Positions 1 through 7,518 of a DNA stretch of 7,518 nucleotides are shown here, piece by piece. The stretch's first letter is position 1. Every line of letters starts with the position of its first letter. The notes beneath the pieces are model-generated. The model was not told the DNA's origin and made no database searches. It saw nothing but the letters and a program-made list of their open reading frames with translations. Made by a program: the position numbers and the translations under genes. Where the stretch lies: positions 1-7,518 of the forward strand of contig CAXTHM010000111.1 of assembly GCA_964244115.1 (NCBI GenBank). The letters are read 5' to 3'. Origin of the DNA: CADCWK01 sp964244115 (GTDB lineage Bacteria; Chloroflexota; Chloroflexia; Thermomicrobiales; UBA6265).

Positions 1-180
1 ACGATCCCCTCGCTTCATCCCTCCGGTCGTCTCACATGTTTCTGAACTTCAACAGTCTGTCGGACGATCTCGTGGCGGATACCGGTCTACCGGAGGACTG
101 GCTGGCTCGCGGACAGGGTCACCGATGAAGCCTTTTCGAAGCGCGGACGGTTTTCTTTCAGATGGCTCGGGTCTATCCTG
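1..180. other. Non-coding stretch upstream of mscL
   Basis: I see no convincing gene here. Reading frames that cross it lack a ribosome site and continue antisense to, or out of frame with, mscL. The 9-mer CTGTCGGAC occurs at 57-65 and again at 178-186, where the second copy runs into the left arm of the mscL leader hairpin. A weak -10-like TATCCT lies at 174-179, but no good -35 stands 16-18 bases before it, so the mscL promoter is not assigned. The tail of an upstream gene lying outside the window cannot be recognised. Confidence 0.5.
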
Positions 181-214
181 TCGGACAGGAAGACGCCGGT
201 GTCTTCCTGTCCGA
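181..214 (+). repeat. Perfect 14-bp inverted repeat in the mscL leader
   Basis: The arms TCGGACAGGAAGAC (181-194) and GTCTTCCTGTCCGA (201-214) are exact reverse complements around a 6-base centre, gccggt. The structure lies 8 bases before the mscL Shine-Dalgarno sequence and 22 before the ATG, so it would form a very stable hairpin in the mRNA leader. No T-run follows it on either strand, so it is not a canonical intrinsic terminator. It could be a protein-binding operator, an mRNA-stabilising or translation-modulating hairpin, or a terminator for an upstream gene that works without a U-tract. The structure is directly visible; its role is unknown. Confidence 0.9.
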
Positions 215-222
215 TCGACGAC

Positions 223-227
223 GGGAG
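223..227 (+). promoter_or_regulatory. Shine-Dalgarno sequence of mscL
   Basis: GGGAG lies 9 bases before the ATG at 237. An in-frame upstream ATG at 162 has no such site and would force translation through the 181-214 hairpin. This decides the start at 237. Confidence 0.7.
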
Positions 228-236
228 ACGGAAACC

Positions 237-701
237 ATGCAGCGAATCCGTGGCGGTCTGACGCAGGGCGTTTCGAGTGGCGGTGGCCTGCTCTCCGAGT
301 TCAAGGAGTTCATCCTCCGGGGCAACGTGGTCTCCCTGGCCGTGGCCGTCCTGATCGCGGCGGCGTTCGGGACCGTGGTCTCGTCGCTGACCGCGAACAT
401 CATCACGCCGTTGATCGGTGCCTTCGGTGGGACACCGGATTTCTCCGGCCTGACGTTCACGATCAACGACTCGGAATTCGGCTACGGCCAGTTCATCAAC
501 GACGTCATCTCCTTCGTCATCGTCGCCGCGATCATCTTCTTCCTGATCGTCAAGCCGATGAATTCCCTCATCGAGCGGACCAAGAGGGAGGCGCCGGTCG
601 ATCCGAGCGACAAGAAATGTCCCGAGTGTCTGAGCGACATCCCGCTCGCCGCCAGTCGCTGCAAGTACTGCGCGTCCCAGCAGCCCGCGATCGCCACGTA
701 G
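237..701 (+). CDS. mscL: Large-conductance mechanosensitive channel MscL with C-terminal zinc ribbon
   Basis: The 154-residue protein is a homopentameric inner-membrane channel that opens under high membrane tension and releases solutes on hypo-osmotic shock. The family core starts at residue 20 (SEFKEFILRGNVV). TM1 spans about residues 31-58 and includes AAAFGTVVSSL. A short periplasmic loop follows, then TM2 at about 87-108 ending FLIVKPMNSLIERTK. In place of the usual charged C-terminal helix bundle, the tail holds CPEC (128-131) and CKYC (142-145), a rubredoxin-type zinc ribbon. To my recollection, such ribbons occur in MscL of some high-GC Gram-positive and Chloroflexota-like bacteria. 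Both pore-facing glycines of E. coli TM1 (G22, G26) align with alanine, and the E. coli D18 position is serine. The start at 237 is chosen from the GGGAG site; it leaves a Gly/Ser-rich extension of about 19 residues before the core. The gene stands alone and is convergent with tRNA-Ser(GCU). Its identity is secure; the function of the ribbon is not known. Confidence 0.95.
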   Translation: MQRIRGGLTQGVSSGGGLLSEFKEFILRGNVVSLAVAVLIAAAFGTVVSSLTANIITPLIGAFGGTPDFSGLTFTINDSEFGYGQFINDVISFVIVAAIIFFLIVKPMNSLIERTKREAPVDPSDKKCPECLSDIPLAASRCKYCASQQPAIAT

Positions 702-794
702 GACCGACGGCCACCGTTGGGCGTTCGGTCGGTGCGGTGCGGTCGGCGGGAACCCTCGGCTCGATGTGTCGATGTCCGAGAGAACACACCAGGG

Positions 795-837
795 AAAAAC
801 ACCGAGCCGGCGTCCGCTTCGACCCGGGCGCCGGCTC
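795..837 (-). terminator. Intrinsic terminator of tRNA-Ser(GCU)
   Basis: On the minus strand, ten bases past the tRNA 3' end, there is a 13-bp stem with one G-U pair. Its arms are 825-837 and 804-816, with an 8-base loop. Four bases later comes TTTTT (complement of 795-799). Hairpin plus U-tract is the classic Rho-independent pattern. On the plus strand no T-run follows, so the terminator serves the tRNA rather than mscL, for which I see no clear terminator in 702-794. Confidence 0.75.
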
Positions 838-845
838 TCGTGCAA

Positions 846-938
<93 letters not shown>

Positions 939-954
939 TCGCGTTTGCCGGGCC

Positions 955-983
955 ATGATAGCAGATGGTCCGTGGAGTGTCGA
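955..983 (-). promoter_or_regulatory. Sigma70-type promoter of tRNA-Ser(GCU)
   Basis: The minus strand reads TCGACA (978-983), exactly 17 bases, then TATCAT (955-960). Each hexamer matches the sigma70 consensus at 5 of 6 positions. Predicted initiation near 948 leaves a leader of about 10 bases before the mature tRNA 5' end at 938. This is the best promoter in the window. Confidence 0.65.
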
Positions 984-1093
984 TTCCGGGAGCGAGGCCT
1001 CGAGGGTCAGGCTGACCCCGGCCGCGGCCGCAGTAATGGGAGATTCGAGCTTCGAATGAGCGAGCTGGAGAAGGCCGTCGTCGGCCGGTTGTC

Positions 1094-1098
1094 GGGAG
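1094..1098 (+). promoter_or_regulatory. Shine-Dalgarno sequence of the FG-GAP gene
   Basis: GGGAG lies 8 bases before the ATG at 1107. It supports that start over in-frame ATGs at 945 and 1056, and it places the secretion signal at the protein's N-terminus. Confidence 0.6.
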
Positions 1099-1106
1099 CA
1101 GGGCCG

Positions 1107-2327
1107 ATGCGAGTGATGGGTATGAAGCGACTCCTGTCGTCGCTGGTCGTCCTCCTTTCCGCGACGTCGCTCTGGAGCGGGCAGGTCGCGACGCCCGTCC
1201 CTTCGGTCGCGTTCGTCGAGCGTACCGGGACCGACCTGATCGGGCAACCGGCCGAGCCGAAGCACAGCATGGGGGCCGCGGCGGCTGACCTGGACGGCGA
1301 CGGGGACCTCGATGTCGCGATCGCCGCCGAGTATGCCCCCAACCGCGTTCTGATCAATGACGGGAGCGGCCGCCTGACCGACGAGAGCGATACGCGTCTC
1401 CCTCGGACGGTCGGGGACCACGAGGATGTCGCGATCGCCGACTTCGACCGCGACGGCGATCTCGATCTCGTCTTCGTCGGCGAGGATGATCAGGTCAGCG
1501 GCTATCACCTCAACGACGGTCGAGGCGTCTTCGCGGATGTCACCGAGCGCCTGCCGACGCGCGGGACATCGAACGCCGTGCTCGCCGAAGATGTCGATCG
1601 CGACGGCGACGCCGACCTCGTGATCGGCAACGATGGGCAGGATCTCCTGTTCGTCAACGATGGCGCCGGGATGTTCGCCGACGAGACGGCCGGACGGCTC
1701 CCGGTCTCGGAGGACGTCACCCAGGACGTCGCGGTCGGAGACGTCGACGGGGACGGTGACCGCGACCTGATCCTCGGCAACGAGGACGGCAACAAGGCGC
1801 TGATGAACGATGGCTCTGGTCGGTTCACCGATGAGACGGAGTCACGCCTCCCTCCGGCCGAGGGAGGGGAGGAGACGCGCAACGTCGATCTCGGCGATGT
1901 CGACGGCGATGGCGACCTCGATCTCTACTACGCCAACGTGCTGCTCTTCGTGCCGGACGCCGACCCGCAGGACCGCCTGCTGATCAACGACGGGTCCGGC
2001 CGGTTCACGGATGAGACCGTCTCGCGGCTGCCGGCCGAGGGGGAGCGCACGATGACGGCGTCATTCCTCGACGTGGACCGTGACGGCGATGTCGACCTCA
2101 TCACCGGGATCTTCGGCGATCCCGATGGCGTCGACGCGCCGTCGCCATTCCACGTCTTCCGCAACGACGGGTCTGGGGTATTCAGACCCTACGACGAGGC
2201 GCTGTCAGTAGGTGTCAGCGGTAACGGCTTCGACATCGAGCCGGCCGACTTCGATGGTGACGGGCTGACCGACGTGTTCCTCGCCAACCGTGGCGGGACG
2301 GATCGCCTGCTCATGGCGTTGCCGTAA
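1107..2327 (+). CDS. Secreted FG-GAP/VCBS-repeat protein, predicted seven-bladed beta-propeller
   Basis: The protein has 406 residues. Residues 1-24 (MRVMGMKRLLSSLVVLLSAT then SLWS) form a Sec-type signal: basic start, hydrophobic core, small residues near the cut. The rest is repeats. Seven acidic loops of the form DxDxDGDxD start at residues 61, 112, 162, 212, 264, 322 and 381, at intervals of 50-59, each followed by a hydrophobic strand (LDLVF, ADLVI and so on). Most units also contain a NDGSGRFTDET-RLP motif. This is the FG-GAP_3/VCBS pattern, in which the Asp loops bind calcium between propeller blades. The N-terminal FVERTGTDLIGQPAE resembles the end of a unit, while the last unit stops after RLLMALP, so the ends could join to close the ring. 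No catalytic domain, LPxTG motif or C-terminal anchor is visible. Related proteins often act in adhesion or as extracellular scaffolds; the exact role is unknown. It lies alone between two opposing tRNA-Ser genes, and no clear promoter or terminator was found. An alternative start is 1122 (MKRLL). Confidence 0.88.
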   Translation: MRVMGMKRLLSSLVVLLSATSLWSGQVATPVPSVAFVERTGTDLIGQPAEPKHSMGAAAADLDGDGDLDVAIAAEYAPNRVLINDGSGRLTDESDTRLPRTVGDHEDVAIADFDRDGDLDLVFVGEDDQVSGYHLNDGRGVFADVTERLPTRGTSNAVLAEDVDRDGDADLVIGNDGQDLLFVNDGAGMFADETAGRLPVSEDVTQDVAVGDVDGDGDRDLILGNEDGNKALMNDGSGRFTDETESRLPPAEGGEETRNVDLGDVDGDGDLDLYYANVLLFVPDADPQDRLLINDGSGRFTDETVSRLPAEGERTMTASFLDVDRDGDVDLITGIFGDPDGVDAPSPFHVFRNDGSGVFRPYDEALSVGVSGNGFDIEPADFDGDGLTDVFLANRGGTDRLLMALP

Positions 2328-2456
2328 CCGTCGGTCGGTTCGTGCGGGTCTCGCCGCGACAGGAGCCGGGTAGCCTGCCCGGTAGGGCAGAGGTGGCGAT
2401 CACTAGCGCTCACCGGTATCGGGGTGGCGTCCGGTCCAGGCCAAGGTGGTGGGAGG
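2328..2456. other. Short convergent intergenic region
   Basis: This lies between the propeller gene stop and the 3' end of tRNA-Ser(UGA). It contains a small hairpin, CTGCCC-ggta-GGGCAG (2375-2390), overlapping an alternative CCGGG/CCCGG pairing (2366-2370 with 2378-2382). No T-run follows on either strand, so a terminator for the tRNA or the propeller gene cannot be assigned with confidence. Confidence 0.5.
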
Positions 2457-2539
2457 CGGAGAGAGAGGGATTCGAACCCCCGGCACTTGCGTGCGACCGT
2501 TTTCAAGACGGTAGCCTTAAACCACTCGGCCATCTCTCC
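2457..2539 (-). tRNA. tRNA-Ser, anticodon UGA (reads UCA and other UCN)
   Basis: This is a class II tRNA read on the minus strand from 2539 down. The acceptor stem GGAGAGA pairs fully with TCTCTCC. The D arm is GCC-GAGTGGTTTAA-GGC. The anticodon stem is ACCGT/ACGGT and the loop CTTGAAA gives TGA. The variable arm GCAC-GCAA-GTGC is a 4-bp stem with a GNRA-type tetraloop. The T arm is GGGGG-TTCGAAT-CCCTC with one G-U, and the discriminator is G. The following bases read CCT, so CCA is not encoded and must be added after transcription, unlike in the GCU tRNA nearby. It lies 121 bases downstream of serS on the same strand. Transcription may come from serS read-through or from a candidate TATTAT element at 2560-2565. 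Confidence 0.97.
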
Positions 2540-2559
2540 AGGCGCATTGAGCGACACGA

Positions 2560-2565
2560 ATAATA
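2560..2565 (-). promoter_or_regulatory. Candidate -10 element for tRNA-Ser(UGA)
   Basis: TATTAT on the minus strand matches the sigma70 -10 consensus at 5 of 6 positions. It lies 20 bases before the tRNA 5' end, much like the 16 bases between the -10 and the GCU tRNA. The -35 region would fall at the base of the 2584-2623 hairpin and matches poorly, so this is tentative. Confidence 0.35.
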
Positions 2566-2583
2566 CCGCATCTGGACTCACGT

Positions 2584-2623
2584 CCGACCAGTGCGGACCC
2601 CACGAAGGGTCCGCACTGGTCGG
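2584..2623 (-). repeat. Perfect 17-bp hairpin between serS and tRNA-Ser(UGA)
   Basis: The arms CCGACCAGTGCGGACCC (2584-2600) and GGGTCCGCACTGGTCGG (2607-2623) are exact reverse complements around the 6-base loop cacgaa. The stem can extend two more base pairs past a single T-T mismatch. It lies 37 bases after the serS stop and 44 before the tRNA. It is the obvious candidate for a serS transcription end or mRNA 3'-stabilising structure, but no U-tract follows directly; the next T-rich stretch is the TATTAT at 2560-2565. It could also serve as a processing site if serS and the tRNA are co-transcribed. The structure is certain; the function is inferred. Confidence 0.9.
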
Positions 2624-2660
2624 TCGCGACGTCTTGGCGGAGACGCGACCGAGGGGCCGT

Positions 2661-3974
2661 CTAGATCGCGGCGGCGGCCAGCCGGGCGCCGTTGCCGATC
2701 GGGGGCTGGACGCCGATCCGCTCGTAGCCGCCGAGGTAGGGGCGCAGGATATCGGGGATGTCGAAGGTGCCGTCCGCGTTCTGGTAGTTTTCCATGATCG
2801 CGATCATCAGGCGGGGCAGGGCCAGGCCCGAGCCGTTCATCGTGTGGAGGAACTGCGGCTTGCCACCGGCCGGCCGGTAGCGGATGTTGGCGCGGCGGGC
2901 CTGGAAGTCGCGGAAGGTCGAGATCGACGAGACTTCCAGCCACTCGTCGGCGCCTGGCGCCCAGACCTCGAGGTCGACCTTGTTGGCGGCCGTGAACGAG
3001 AGGTCCGCGGCGCAGATCTGGAGGATGCGGTAGGGCAGTCCGAGCGCCCGGAGGACCGCTTCGGCGTCCCCTTGCAGCTTGCGGTGCTCCTCGTCCGAGG
3101 TCTCCGGGGTGACGAACTTGACCATCTCGACCTTGTCGAACTGGTAGCCACGCTTGATCCCCCGGACGTCGCGGCCGCCCGAGACCTGCTCCCGGCGGAA
3201 GCAGGCGGTGTAGGCGACGTGGTAGATCGGCAGGATCGCCTCGTCGAGCACCTCGTCCCGATACATATTGGTGATCGGGACCTCGGCCGTCGGGATCAGC
3301 CACTTGTCCTCGTGGGCGTCGTGGAACAGCGTCTCGGCGAACTTCGGCAGGCTGCCGGTGCCGTAGAGCATCGCCGACGGGACGAGGTAGGGCGGGTAGA
3401 CCTCCTGGTAGCCGTGCTCGCGGGTGTGCAAGTCCAGCATCCAGGTGATCAGGGCGCGCTGGAGCCGAGCGCCGTCGCCGCGCAGGATGTAGTTCCGCGA
3501 GCCGGCGACCTTGACGCCGCGCTCGAAGTCGATGATGCCGAGGTTCGTCGCGATGTCCCAGTGCGGCTGAGGCGCGAAGGCGAACTGGCGGCGCTCGCCG
3601 ATCTCGGCGGTCACGACGTTGTCGTCCTCACTGCTGCCGTCCGGGACGTGCTCGGCCGGCAGGTTGGGGACGCGGAGCTGGGCCTGGAGCAGCGCCTCCT
3701 CGATCGTGCGGAGGCGCTCGTCCAGCCCGGCGATCCGGTCGCCGAGCTCGCGCATCTCGGTCATGAGGCGCTCGCGCTCGGCCGGGTCCTTGGCCCGACC
3801 GACGGTCTTCGATCCGGCGTTGCGCTGGGCCTTCAGGGTCTCGGCCTCGCCGATCAGGTCACGCCGCTCCAGATCGAGGGCGATGATCTCCTCGATCGGG
3901 GCGTCGGTGTGCAGGCGGGCGATCTGGGCGCGGACGTAGTCGGGCTGGGTGCGGATCAGCTGGATGTCGATCAT
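2661..3974 (-). CDS. serS: Seryl-tRNA synthetase (class II)
   Basis: The 437-residue cytoplasmic dimer attaches serine to tRNA-Ser using ATP (EC 6.1.1.11) and also loads serine for selenocysteine where that exists. Residues 27-100 form the N-terminal antiparallel coiled coil that grips the tRNA variable arm (EEIIALDLERRDLIGEAETL onward). The class II core follows. LIPTAEVP (226-233) carries the serine-recognition TAE. Motif 2 runs from FRRE (259-262) through RDVRGIKRGYQFDKVEMVKF. LEVSSISTFRDFQARR lies at 346-361. Motif 3 is NGSGLALPRLMIAIMENYQ (380-398) with the conserved Arg388. Length is typical and nothing essential is missing. The ATG at 3974 is preceded by GGAG with a 6-base gap, which fixes the start. 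No T-box leader motif is seen in the roughly 180 bases upstream; a weak -10, TACCAT (4025-4030), may drive it. Downstream on the same strand are a strong hairpin and tRNA-Ser(UGA), and farther on tRNA-Ser(GCU), both substrates of this enzyme. Confidence 0.98.
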   Translation of the reverse strand: MIDIQLIRTQPDYVRAQIARLHTDAPIEEIIALDLERRDLIGEAETLKAQRNAGSKTVGRAKDPAERERLMTEMRELGDRIAGLDERLRTIEEALLQAQLRVPNLPAEHVPDGSSEDDNVVTAEIGERRQFAFAPQPHWDIATNLGIIDFERGVKVAGSRNYILRGDGARLQRALITWMLDLHTREHGYQEVYPPYLVPSAMLYGTGSLPKFAETLFHDAHEDKWLIPTAEVPITNMYRDEVLDEAILPIYHVAYTACFRREQVSGGRDVRGIKRGYQFDKVEMVKFVTPETSDEEHRKLQGDAEAVLRALGLPYRILQICAADLSFTAANKVDLEVWAPGADEWLEVSSISTFRDFQARRANIRYRPAGGKPQFLHTMNGSGLALPRLMIAIMENYQNADGTFDIPDILRPYLGGYERIGVQPPIGNGARLAAAAI

Positions 3975-4024
3975 GGGGGTCTCCGGTCGTCCTGGTGGCC
4001 GTGGGCGGCCGTCGCTGAGGGGCG

Positions 4025-4030
4025 ATGGTA
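4025..4030 (-). promoter_or_regulatory. Candidate -10 element for serS
   Basis: The minus strand reads TACCAT, 50 bases before the serS start. The same hexamer is the predicted -10 of the HNH gene. The -35 position (about 4048-4053, TTCGGC) is a poor match and overlaps the T-rich tail of the preceding terminator, so the call is weak. Confidence 0.3.
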
Positions 4031-4050
4031 GCGCATCGGGCCGGTCGGCC

Positions 4051-4085
4051 GAAAACGACGAACCGGCACCCGCGGGAGGTGCCGG
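4051..4085 (-). terminator. Probable intrinsic terminator of the HNH gene
   Basis: On the minus strand CCGGCACC (4078-4085) and GGTGCCGG (4063-4070) form an 8-bp perfect GC-rich stem with a 7-base loop. It is followed by the T-rich TTCGTCGTTTTC (4062-4051). It lies 67 bases after the HNH stop and before serS, so it separates the two transcripts. The interrupted T-tract makes it less than ideal. An attenuator role in a longer serS leader is possible but not supported by any recognisable sensor. Confidence 0.55.
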
Positions 4086-4152
4086 GGACTTCGCTGCCGC
4101 TGACGCGTATCGCGGGGACCCCGGCGGACGCGCCAGGGCAGGACGACCCCGG

Positions 4153-4728
4153 CTAGGCTGACGTGCGCCGGGATGAGGACGCGTACGAGCCCATCGCGGG
4201 CACGGGCATGAAGCCCGGCAGGAACTTCTCCCACGAGTGATCTAGGCGGGTGTCGAGGCGANNNNNNNNNNGACGCTCGATCGTGTAGTACATGCCGGCC
4301 CTCGGTTCGTGGGGCACCGTTCGCAGGGTCATCCGCGACTGGTGGAGCGTCTTGCCACCCTTGCGGTGGTTGCAGCCCTTGCAGGCCGTGACCAGATTCT
4401 CCCACGAGTGACCGCCACCGAGCGAGCGTGGGTTGATGTGGTCGATCGTGAGGTCGCCGCCCTGGCGGCCGCAATACTGGCAGGTGAAGCCGTCCCGGAT
4501 GAAGATCTCCCGCCGGGTGAGCTTGACGCGGGGACGGGGCCGCCGGATGAGGTACATCATCCGGATCACCGACGGCCACGGGAATGAGCGCGACGATGCG
4601 CGAAGGGCTTCCGGGTGCGTCTCGAGGATCTCCGCCTTGTCATCGAGGATCATGACGAGGGCGCGGCGGACGCTGCAGATGTTCAGCGGTTCGTAGTTCT
4701 GGTTGAGGACGAGGACCGATCGATTCAC
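4153..4728 (-). CDS. HNH endonuclease family protein (McrA-like, COG1403 type), with assembly gap
   Basis: The protein is about 191 residues if the gap length is exact. The N-terminal NRSVLVLNQNYEPLNICSVR starts the typical small HNH protein of this family. LTRREIFIRDGFTCQYCGRQ follows, then the HNH core: Cys83-x2-Cys86, the DH of TIDHINPRSLGG (Asp96, His97), Asn111 in ENLVTAC, Cys116-x2-Cys119, and NHRKGG (Asn120, His121). The four cysteines would bind a structural zinc; His97 and the Asn/His residues form the beta-beta-alpha metal nuclease site. The target is unknown. These proteins are widespread, often single, chromosomal genes and are not by themselves evidence of a restriction system. 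The GTG at 4728 is preceded by AGGGAG with a 7-base gap; the in-frame ATG at 4830 lies upstream of the probable promoter and is rejected. Ten N bases (4262-4271) hide about three residues near position 153-156. The frame on both sides agrees, ending in SWEKFLPGF then a short tail. The true C-terminal length is uncertain. Confidence 0.86.
   Translation of the reverse strand: MNRSVLVLNQNYEPLNICSVRRALVMILDDKAEILETHPEALRASSRSFPWPSVIRMMYLIRRPRPRVKLTRREIFIRDGFTCQYCGRQGGDLTIDHINPRSLGGGHSWENLVTACKGCNHRKGGKTLHQSRMTLRTVPHEPRAGMYYTIERXXXXRLDTRLDHSWEKFLPGFMPVPAMGSYASSSRRTSA
4262..4271. other. Assembly gap (10 N)
   Basis: Ten undetermined bases inside the HNH gene. A run of exactly ten is often a placeholder whose true length is unknown. 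The deduced protein keeps a sensible frame across it, so either the length is right or it is wrong by a multiple of three. Confidence 0.95.
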
Positions 4729-4735
4729 CCTGTCG

Positions 4736-4741
4736 CTCCCT
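4736..4741 (-). promoter_or_regulatory. Shine-Dalgarno sequence of the HNH gene
   Basis: AGGGAG on the minus strand, 7 bases before the GTG at 4728. It decides in favour of the GTG start, which also matches where the family's conserved N-terminus begins. Confidence 0.7.
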
Positions 4742-4820
4742 CGCTCGGGACCAGGGTTGCCAGAGAGCCTTCGCACCAGGCGCCGGATGCAACCGCCGCA
4801 GGTCAGGCATGACCAGCGCA

Positions 4821-4849
4821 ATGGTAACAATCGCCGGGAGCGGCGGCAA
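4821..4849 (-). promoter_or_regulatory. Candidate sigma70-type promoter of the HNH gene
   Basis: The minus strand reads TTGCCG (4844-4849), 17 bases, then TACCAT (4821-4826). Each hexamer matches consensus at 4 of 6 positions. Predicted start near 4814 gives a leader of about 85 bases, beginning at a small hairpin, GGTCA-TGACC (4801-4814). It suggests the HNH gene is transcribed separately from uvrA. Confidence 0.4.
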
Positions 4850-4952
4850 GACGTTTTTCGACCCGGATCGTTGAACGTTTTGTGAACATCGAACGACGAT
4901 CCCGCCGAATCCCGGCACTGGGACTTCGACGCCTGGTGGGGCGGGGCTGACC
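4850..4952. other. Spacer between uvrA stop and HNH promoter
   Basis: No gene is seen. The only notable pattern is three GAAC words in one direction on the plus strand at 4873, 4884 and 4891. They are direct, not inverted, so they do not make a LexA-type SOS box. A 4-bp GCCG/CGGC hairpin after uvrA is too weak to call a terminator. Confidence 0.5.

Positions 4953-7518
<2,566 letters not shown>

Noticed and set aside
1043..1057. Small palindrome ATTCGA-gct-TCGAAT upstream of the propeller gene as an operator
   Set aside because: It has only 6-bp arms, such palindromes arise readily by chance, and there is no linked promoter or second copy.
2424..4031. 535-codon plus-strand open frame opposite serS
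   Set aside because: It runs through tRNA-Ser(UGA) and is the complement of the unmistakable serS gene. Its composition (Asp/Val/Arg/Leu-rich without domains) is typical of antisense frames in high-GC genes.
3975..4152. Possible T-box riboswitch upstream of serS, prompted by the GGGTGCCGG-containing hairpin and T-rich tail
   Set aside because: The conserved T-box sequence is not present, no Stem I or specifier loop fits, and the hairpin is better explained as the terminator of the HNH gene.
4871..4894. Possible LexA/SOS box between uvrA and the HNH gene (three GAAC words)
   Set aside because: The GAAC words are all in the same orientation at spacings of 11 and 7 bases. An SOS box needs inverted GAAC/GTTC half-sites. 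The site is also downstream of uvrA, not at its promoter.

Overview
The window is a GC-rich stretch of an ordinary bacterial chromosome with five protein genes and two serine tRNA genes. No plasmid, phage, insertion-sequence or CRISPR signature is visible. The high GC content, purine-rich ribosome sites, MscL with a C-terminal zinc ribbon, small GTG-start HNH protein and SerRS sequence style suggest a Chloroflexota lineage (Thermomicrobia-like) or, less likely, an actinobacterial one. This taxonomic guess is an inference from recalled family resemblance; no search was run.

Layout from left to right: (1) a roughly 236-base leader with a perfect 14-bp inverted repeat, then mscL (+), a mechanosensitive channel carrying a four-cysteine tail. 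(2) tRNA-Ser(GCU) on the minus strand, with a good sigma70-type promoter and a U-tract terminator, convergent with mscL. (3) A secreted FG-GAP/VCBS protein (+) with seven Ca-loop repeats, very probably a seven-bladed beta-propeller. (4) tRNA-Ser(UGA) on the minus strand. (5) serS on the minus strand, separated from that tRNA by a perfect 17-bp hairpin. (6) An HNH endonuclease-family gene (-) interrupted by a 10-base assembly gap. (7) uvrA (-), missing its first approximately 130 codons because the window ends.

Functional links: seryl-tRNA synthetase and two of its substrate tRNAs (reading UCN-type and AGY codons) lie within about 3.1 kb on the same strand. This is a small serine-charging neighbourhood, interrupted by the oppositely oriented propeller gene. 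uvrA (excision repair) and the HNH nuclease are adjacent and co-directional, but separated by about 220 bases with a candidate promoter, so they need not be co-transcribed. MscL and the propeller protein are envelope or extracellular functions unrelated to the rest.

I did not find a convincing undescribed multi-gene system. The points most worth checking are the long perfect hairpins without U-tracts (before mscL; between serS and tRNA-Ser), the serine cluster, the Cys-to-Asp change in the first UvrA zinc module together with a nearby insertion, and the repeat-flanked gap in the HNH gene.
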